From positions 1-38,760 of the forward strand of contig JAGCTZ010000217.1 in NCBI GenBank assembly GCA_017963165.1: a stretch of DNA of 38,760 bases. The letters are read 5' to 3'. The stretch comes from Treponema sp. GTDB taxonomy: Bacteria; Spirochaetota; Spirochaetia; Treponematales; Treponemataceae. Numbering within the stretch: position 1 is the stretch's first letter; each line of letters opens with the position of its first letter. Made by a program: the position numbers and the translations under genes. This document shows positions 34,551 through 38,760 of this stretch, in pieces. The notes beneath the pieces were generated by a model. It was not told where the DNA came from and searched no databases. It saw nothing but the letters and a program-made list of their open reading frames with translations.

Positions 34551-34592
34551 AATTTTTATCTGCCGATAATTATATTATGGCAGATAAAAATT
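34551..34592. promoter_or_regulatory. Perfect 14-bp inverted repeat enclosing -10 box and start codon
   Basis: AATTTTTATCTGCC (34551-34564) and GGCAGATAAAAATT (34579-34592) are perfect inverted repeats. The 14-nt loop contains GATAAT (34565-34570), 6 nt and the AT of ATG; the G of the start codon is the first base of the right arm. A leaderless RNA starting at ATG could not form this hairpin. A read-through RNA from the barrel gene could, hiding the start codon. Confidence 0.7.
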
Positions 34593-35365
34593 CCAAGAAA
34601 AAAACAGGCTTTACTTTAGCCTGTGTTTTATTAGCAGTTCTCGTAATTTTCATTATTTTTCTTGTAAAAAAAGATTCAATCCTTACTAATCTTAAAGAAA
34701 CCCGCTTTTTTGAACGTGTATTCGGTTCTACACCAGAATTTGTAGAAAAGCATACTCCTACCGAAACGGAAACTGTAAAGATTCCTCTTGCAGAACCAGA
34801 TGAAGTTGTAATTAAAGTAGAGCCTCAGAAATCAAAACAGGAAGAAAAAGAACAGACTCCAGCTGCGAAAAAGGAACAGGAACAGGCTGCCCAGGAAAAA
34901 GTTGTAGAAGAGAAGGAAACACCAAAGCCTGTCCAGAATGCATATACAGAGCTTCAGCTTTGCTTTGTCGAAATTGATTCTGAAGGTTCAATAAGCCGTA
35001 AAATCATAAAACGTTCTGTTCCAAAAACAGATTCTCCGTTGGCAACAGCCATAAAAGAAGTTCTTGCTGGTCCTGATTCTACAAAATCAGAAGAACGTAA
35101 TTGCATTTCTCTTATTCCTGATGGTACAAAGCTTTTGGGTGCACGCGTTTCTGATGGTGTTGCATATCTTGATTTTAGCGAAAATTTTGAATTTAATACT
35201 TATGGAATAGAAGGCTATAATGGTCAGTTAATGCAGCTTGTTTATACGGCTACAACCTTTTCGACTGTAAACAGTGTTCAGTTTCTTATAGAAGGTAAGA
35301 AAAAAGAATACCTTGGCAGCGAAGGCCAATGGATAGGCTCGCCGCTTTCAAGGAATTCGTTTTAG
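34577..35365 (+). CDS. GerMN-domain protein with N-terminal membrane anchor
   Basis: 262 residues. A single membrane helix (about 13-30) follows a short basic cytosolic start. A long Glu/Lys/Gln-rich linker (about 60-120) leads to a GerMN domain at about 125-255. That domain shows the typical order AYTELQLCFVEIDSEG, IKEVLAGPDSTKSEE, LIPDGTKLLGARVSDGVAYLDFSE, GQLMQLVYTATTF and VQFLIEGKK. GerMN domains were named from a Bacillus germination protein but also occur in envelope proteins of non-spore-formers. It is probably a periplasmic, wall-facing protein. The start has a GATAAT box 6 nt upstream and sits in a perfect inverted repeat. Confidence 0.85.
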   Translation: MADKNSKKKTGFTLACVLLAVLVIFIIFLVKKDSILTNLKETRFFERVFGSTPEFVEKHTPTETETVKIPLAEPDEVVIKVEPQKSKQEEKEQTPAAKKEQEQAAQEKVVEEKETPKPVQNAYTELQLCFVEIDSEGSISRKIIKRSVPKTDSPLATAIKEVLAGPDSTKSEERNCISLIPDGTKLLGARVSDGVAYLDFSENFEFNTYGIEGYNGQLMQLVYTATTFSTVNSVQFLIEGKKKEYLGSEGQWIGSPLSRNSF

Positions 35366-35378
35366 TTCAAGGGCCACA

Positions 35379-35500
35379 AAGCTTATGTTAGGGAGTCCCA
35401 AGCTTATGTTAGGGGTCCCAAGTTTATATTAAGGGTCCCTACGCCCATGATTGGTGTCTCTGCACCCATGATTGGGGTCCCTGAGCTTGTCGAAGGGTCA
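35379..35500. repeat. Degenerate 20-21-bp tandem array ending in the dispersed repeat
   Basis: Six consecutive units start at 35379, 35400, 35420, 35440, 35461 and 35482. The first five end in GGGGTCCC or a close variant. Their 5' parts vary in pairs: AAGCTTATGTT, then AAGTTTATATT, then TACGCCCATGATT and TGCACCCATGATT. The last unit is TGAGCTTGTCGAAGGG, the dispersed repeat. Seen from the minus strand this is the same plan as 9862-9977: the repeat first, then diverging units with a GGGACC core. It fills the space between the GerMN gene and the convergent gene. Confidence 0.8.
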
Positions 35501-36562
35501 ATCTTTAAACGTCTTTAATATCTTTGAATAATAACTACTTTTCTCCAGATAACTATCTTCATAGGCAGCCAGCGAAATGTAGCTGTTGATTTCTTTTGAC
35601 GGATCTGTTGTAAGTTCTTTAATAACGTACACAACCTGATTGTTCTGTGCCTGCGATGATTTGGCAACAATTTTGGTAAGGTGTTTTTTATTGTCTATAG
35701 AAAGCTCCATTGTTTCAAAATCTATGTAAGAACCATCGGTGCTTTCGCAGATGCGGCGAAGTACAAAAAGATTGTTTACAGCATTATCTTCAAAATAAAC
35801 CGGGATAGAAGCAATTGTAAGGAAGGCTTCTTCACCGAACATCCAGCAATTTTCCATTGGTTGTTCCCAGTTAGAATCAAGTGTAATTGTTTGTCCATCA
35901 GAGGTTTTAAACTTTTTTGATTTACCCTTGATTTTTGTTTTTGAAGGAGCGTGGTATGGCTTAGCGGCAACAAGTCCTTTGAAATCAGAAAAGCTTGTGT
36001 CTTCGCCATCAATAATTCTTCCAAAGGTTATACAGGAAAGAACTGGTGTACCATCTGTAAGCTTTATGGTCTTAATATTAAACAAAGGAATAAGACTATC
36101 AAAGCAGATAGAAACGTTACCACCAAACTGATCATATTCCTGAACAGAAGTTATTTCCTTTTCTTTAAGCTCAAAAAGCTTTATTCTTCGAGAAGAAAAT
36201 TCGTACAGAATATCATGAAGGTAATTCAAAATATCAATGTCATCTTCTGAATAATAATCGAAATCAGAGATAATTTTTTCACCTGTCATATCAAAAAAAT
36301 CAGAATCAGGGTTTAAACTAAAAGCAATTGCAATTTCTTTTTCTGGAGAAACAGATTCGCGGCTTACTGGAGCATAGTAACGAATCTGATATGTCTGATC
36401 ATCATAATTCAAAATACCGATATAACTTTCGCGGGCAAAGGAATAGTCACGGTAATAAACATACTCTCCTGCGATATCAGGAACAAATGGTGTAAAGCCT
36501 GGCAGCGCAAAGAGAGTTGTGGTGATTGCAAGAATTATTATGGTTAGAAGTGTTTTTTTCAT
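35498..36562 (-). CDS. Secreted protein of unknown function
   Basis: 354 residues from ATG 36560-36562 (MKKTLLTIIILAITTTLFA), which has AAGGA upstream and a clear signal peptide. An in-frame ATG at 36613 would add 17 residues made by translating the dispersed repeat (VPELVEG), so I reject it. The mature protein is beta-rich with many acidic residues, starting LPGFTPFVPDIAGEYVYY. It ends YSKILKTFKD, a helical end of the kind seen in exported stress-type proteins. No named domain was recognised. Its stop codon lies inside the last unit of the tandem array at 35379-35500. Confidence 0.7.
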   Translation of the reverse strand: MKKTLLTIIILAITTTLFALPGFTPFVPDIAGEYVYYRDYSFARESYIGILNYDDQTYQIRYYAPVSRESVSPEKEIAIAFSLNPDSDFFDMTGEKIISDFDYYSEDDIDILNYLHDILYEFSSRRIKLFELKEKEITSVQEYDQFGGNVSICFDSLIPLFNIKTIKLTDGTPVLSCITFGRIIDGEDTSFSDFKGLVAAKPYHAPSKTKIKGKSKKFKTSDGQTITLDSNWEQPMENCWMFGEEAFLTIASIPVYFEDNAVNNLFVLRRICESTDGSYIDFETMELSIDNKKHLTKIVAKSSQAQNNQVVYVIKELTTDPSKEINSYISLAAYEDSYLEKSSYYSKILKTFKD

Positions 36563-36583
36563 AGGACAGTCCTTATAAAATGG

Positions 36584-36642
36584 CCCTTCGACAAGCTCAG
36601 GGACCACAAGCATTTCATGGGGTTCCTGAGCCTGTCGAAGGG
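36584..36642. repeat. Inverted pair of dispersed repeats
   Basis: A direct copy, CCCTTCGACAAGCTCAGGG plus ACC (36584-36605), and an inverted copy, GGTTCCTGAGCCTGTCGAAGGG split as GGTTCC + TGAGCCTGTCGAAGGG (36621-36642), are separated by 15 nt. The pair can fold into a stem of about 22 bp with few mismatches. It lies 10 nt downstream of proS and upstream of the secreted-protein gene, a place fit for a terminator or RNA-stability element. Confidence 0.75.
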
Positions 36643-36652
36643 CAACAAATAA

Positions 36653-38464
36653 TTACGCGTTCAGCTTTGCTAATTCTGCACGAACAATTTCAATAGCCTT
36701 TGCTGCAGCACTTTCTGCCGGAACAAGCTGTGGATCCTTTTCGCAGCGGCGTTTAAGTTCAACGTTAGGAAGATTCTTGTCGCCGACAACAATGCGGATT
36801 GGGTAACCGATAAGGTCTGCATCCTTAAACTTAACACCAGGGCGTTCGTCGCGGTCATCAAGAATTACGTCAATTCCTGCGGCCTGAAGCTCTTCGTAAA
36901 GCTTATCTGCAACTTCCTTCATCTTATCCTTGTACATAACAGGAACAACAGCAACCTGGAATGGAGCGGTACTCATTGTCCACATAATTCCGTTGTCGTC
37001 GTGATGTGCTTCGATAATGCTTGCAAGAGTGCGGTCAACACCAATTCCGTAACAACCCATGATTGGAGTAACAAGCTTTCCGTTTTCATCAGGGTAAGTT
37101 ACGTTCATTGATTTTGTATATTTTTCGCCAAGCTTAAAGATATGTCCAAGCTCGTTTCCTTTTTTAGAATAGAAGGTTCCACCACATTCAGGACAGATAT
37201 CGCCTGGTTTTACAATGCGAACATCGGCTGTCATAAATGGAGTAAAGTCACGGCCTGGTTCAACATGCTTAATGTGGTAGCCTGCTTTTCCGGCGCCTGT
37301 AATACAGTCATGCATATCAATTGTAGAGCGGTCTGCAATTACAGGAATTTTAATTCCAACAGGACCAACAAAGCCGTGTGGAGCTCCGGAATATTTAAGT
37401 ACATCTTCATCACTTGCAAGCTCTGCACCACTGGCCTTAAGTTCTGCAGCAAGTTTAGCTTCATTTACTTCAAGGTCTCCGCGGATAATTACACATACAA
37501 AGCTTTCAGGAATATAAGTCTGTCCGCCATCTGTTACAGTTTTTGCATCCTTGTAAAAGTCTGCTTTTGTAAGTCCAACGGCACTGTTGTAAACCTTGTA
37601 AATGAGTGCCTTAAGGAAGGTTGTTGCCTTTGCATTAAAGAACTTTTCCATATCTTCAATGCTGAAAACATTTGGAGTTGCAACTTCTTCATAAGCAAGG
37701 TCGGTTTTTACCTGTGGCTTACCGTCAGAATCAAGAGGAACTTCATCTTTGCAGGCAGCCTTTTCTACGTTTGCGGCATATTTACAGTCAGGACAAAGCA
37801 AAAGTGTATCGTCACCAACTTCGCTTTCTACCATAAATTCTTCTGAACCTGAACCACCCATAGCACCGGTGTCGGCACGAACAGAAATTGTAGCAAGTCC
37901 CATGCGCTTAAAAATGCGTCGGTAAGCGGCTGCAGCGTTTTCATAAGAAGCGTCCAGGTCTGCCTGATCCTTATCAAAAGAGTAGGCATCCATCATAGTA
38001 AACTCACGGCCTCTCATAACGCCATAACGTGGGCGGATTTCGTCGCGGTATTTAGTATTAATCTGATACAAAGTAAAAGGAAGCTGCTTGTAAGAAGTAA
38101 GTCCGTCGCGAACAAGAGCAGTAAAAGCTTCTTCGGCAGTAGGCGAAATAACCATATCCTGACCACCACGATTCTGCGGCTTAAGCATTTCAGGACCCAT
38201 CTTTTCCCAGCGTCCCGATTCCTTCCATATTTCACCGGGCTGAACAACAGTAGGCTTCATTTCGAGCATACCGGCTCTGTCCAGTTCTTCACGAATGATT
38301 TTTTCAACTTTACGGAATGCCTTAAGCCCCATAGGCATATAAGAATAAAGTCCGTTTCCAAGTTTACGGATAAGACCAGCTCTCATCATAAGCTGATGAC
38401 TAGAAATAACTGCGTCATTAGGAGCCTCGCGCAGTGTCCAGTTAATAAATTTTGATGCTTTCAT
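36653..38464 (-). CDS. proS: Prolyl-tRNA synthetase, bacterial type with insertion domain
   Basis: A class IIa synthetase that charges tRNA-Pro; 603 residues against 572 in E. coli. Motif 1 region: MRAGLIRKLGNGLYSYMPMG. Motif 2: YRDEIRPRYGVMRGREFTMMDAYSF. Motif 3: GCYGIGVDRTLASIIEAHHD. Between motifs 2 and 3 is the long INS editing domain (about 220-400) of bacterial ProRS, which clears mischarged Ala-tRNA-Pro. Cys-rich segments CPDCKYAANVEKAAC and CPECGGTFYSKKG could bind a metal. The C-terminal anticodon-binding domain ends ELAKLNA. TATAAT lies 9 nt before ATG and no Shine-Dalgarno is seen. Confidence 0.97.
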   Translation of the reverse strand: MKASKFINWTLREAPNDAVISSHQLMMRAGLIRKLGNGLYSYMPMGLKAFRKVEKIIREELDRAGMLEMKPTVVQPGEIWKESGRWEKMGPEMLKPQNRGGQDMVISPTAEEAFTALVRDGLTSYKQLPFTLYQINTKYRDEIRPRYGVMRGREFTMMDAYSFDKDQADLDASYENAAAAYRRIFKRMGLATISVRADTGAMGGSGSEEFMVESEVGDDTLLLCPDCKYAANVEKAACKDEVPLDSDGKPQVKTDLAYEEVATPNVFSIEDMEKFFNAKATTFLKALIYKVYNSAVGLTKADFYKDAKTVTDGGQTYIPESFVCVIIRGDLEVNEAKLAAELKASGAELASDEDVLKYSGAPHGFVGPVGIKIPVIADRSTIDMHDCITGAGKAGYHIKHVEPGRDFTPFMTADVRIVKPGDICPECGGTFYSKKGNELGHIFKLGEKYTKSMNVTYPDENGKLVTPIMGCYGIGVDRTLASIIEAHHDDNGIMWTMSTAPFQVAVVPVMYKDKMKEVADKLYEELQAAGIDVILDDRDERPGVKFKDADLIGYPIRIVVGDKNLPNVELKRRCEKDPQLVPAESAAAKAIEIVRAELAKLNA

Positions 38465-38473
38465 AGTGGGTAT

Positions 38474-38479
38474 ATTATA
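38474..38479 (-). promoter_or_regulatory. proS -10 box
   Basis: Minus-strand TATAAT followed by 9 nt and ATG, so the predicted leader is about 2-3 nt, as for aspS. The -35 region is weak. Confidence 0.45.
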
Positions 38480-38551
38480 GTAGAAATAAATAGTTGTGAA
38501 AATAGGGGTGTAGGAGAAGGAACGCCACCTGGAAGAAAATATTGTTCTGAC

Positions 38552-38643
38552 ACTTTGGATTTTTACTGTATTAGACTTTAGGATTTTACCGCTCTTGACT
38601 TTAGGATTTTACCATGTTAGACTTTAGATTATCACCATCTCTA
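38552..38643 (+). repeat. Four 23-bp tandem repeats upstream of the ATPase gene
   Basis: Units start at 38552, 38575, 38598 and 38621, each exactly 23 bp, sharing ACTTTAGGATTTTACC or a near variant plus a variable 7-bp end. The last unit is the most diverged. The array ends 5 bp before the ribosome binding site of the ATPase gene. At the junction of units 2 and 3, TTGACT and TAGACT stand 17 bp apart, so the array may also carry a promoter. Confidence 0.8.
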
Positions 38644-38659
38644 TACTGGAGGTAATCTT

Positions 38660-38760
38660 ATGAATGTTTCAAGAAAAGCAAAGGATGCACTTTTGCGGCT
38701 TGCAGGTCAGTTTCCTGTTGTTGGAATAACTGGTCCACGACAAAGCGGAAAAACAACTCT
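38660..38760 (+). CDS. AAA ATPase (AAA_14/DUF4143-like), N-terminal fragment
   Basis: Only 33 complete codons are present before the window ends. ATG 38660 has GGAGGT at 38648-38653. The fragment opens MNVSRKAKDALL and contains the Walker A loop TGPRQSGKTT (about 24-33), typical of the AAA_14 ATPases that often carry a C-terminal DUF4143 domain. The role of this family is poorly known. The rest of the gene is outside the window. Confidence 0.7.
   Translation, partial: MNVSRKAKDALLRLAGQFPVVGITGPRQSGKTT

Noticed and set aside
36563..36613. 17-residue N-terminal extension of the 35498-36562 protein
   Set aside because: It is a translation of the dispersed repeat and would hide a normal signal peptide; AAGGA supports the shorter start.
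1..38760. tRNA, rRNA, prophage or insertion-sequence transposase
   Set aside because: None was seen; the repeats present carry no open frame resembling a transposase.

Overview
The window looks like chromosomal DNA from a Treponema-like spirochaete. The reasons are the AT-rich coding sequence, several large unrelated lipoproteins with spirochaete-type lipoboxes, signal-peptide and barrel-like envelope proteins, and a mix of housekeeping enzymes with poorly conserved surface genes. The genus is an inference from gene content and style; no rRNA gene or other marker is present. No phage, plasmid, CRISPR, tRNA or rRNA feature was found.

Layout. 1-5.3 kb: an acyl-CoA synthetase cut by the window edge, a divergent TetR regulator, a membrane-anchored propeller protein and aspS. 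5.4-7.5 kb: a lipoprotein gene broken by one in-frame TAA. 7.5-9.8 kb: hemolysin-III-like protein, rlmB-type rRNA methyltransferase and a SEC-C protein. 10-14.2 kb: a two-gene unit pairing a class III adenylate cyclase, whose ectodomain is of the Reg_prop/Y_Y_Y kind, with a urea/amide-type substrate-binding lipoprotein. 14.4-18.8 kb: glmS, a LysM lipoprotein and a long-type guaA. 18.8-19.16 kb: a regulatory region with an inverted-repeat element, a strong promoter, a pentamer repeat and a terminator. 19.2-22.9 kb: a lipoprotein plus a secreted barrel-like protein. 22.9-27.9 kb: a small periplasmic protein, a CYTH protein, an MgtC-like protein, an unrecognised cytosolic protein, a DAACS transporter and a PilZ-like protein. 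27.9-35.4 kb: Tex, a second lipoprotein plus barrel pair and a GerMN protein. 35.5-38.5 kb: a secreted protein and proS. The window ends at the start of an AAA ATPase.

Three themes cross the window. First, a dispersed ~20-bp repeat (core CCCTTCGACARGCTCAGGG) occurs between genes, in frame inside aspS and guaA as PEPVEG, as an inverted pair, and at the head of two degenerate 20-21-bp tandem arrays. Second, many genes have a sigma70-type -10 box ending 6-7 nt before ATG and no Shine-Dalgarno sequence, which predicts leaderless mRNAs; one such start also lies in a perfect 14-bp inverted repeat. Third, nucleotide signalling recurs (class III cyclase, CYTH protein, PilZ-like protein), although nothing here links these genes directly.
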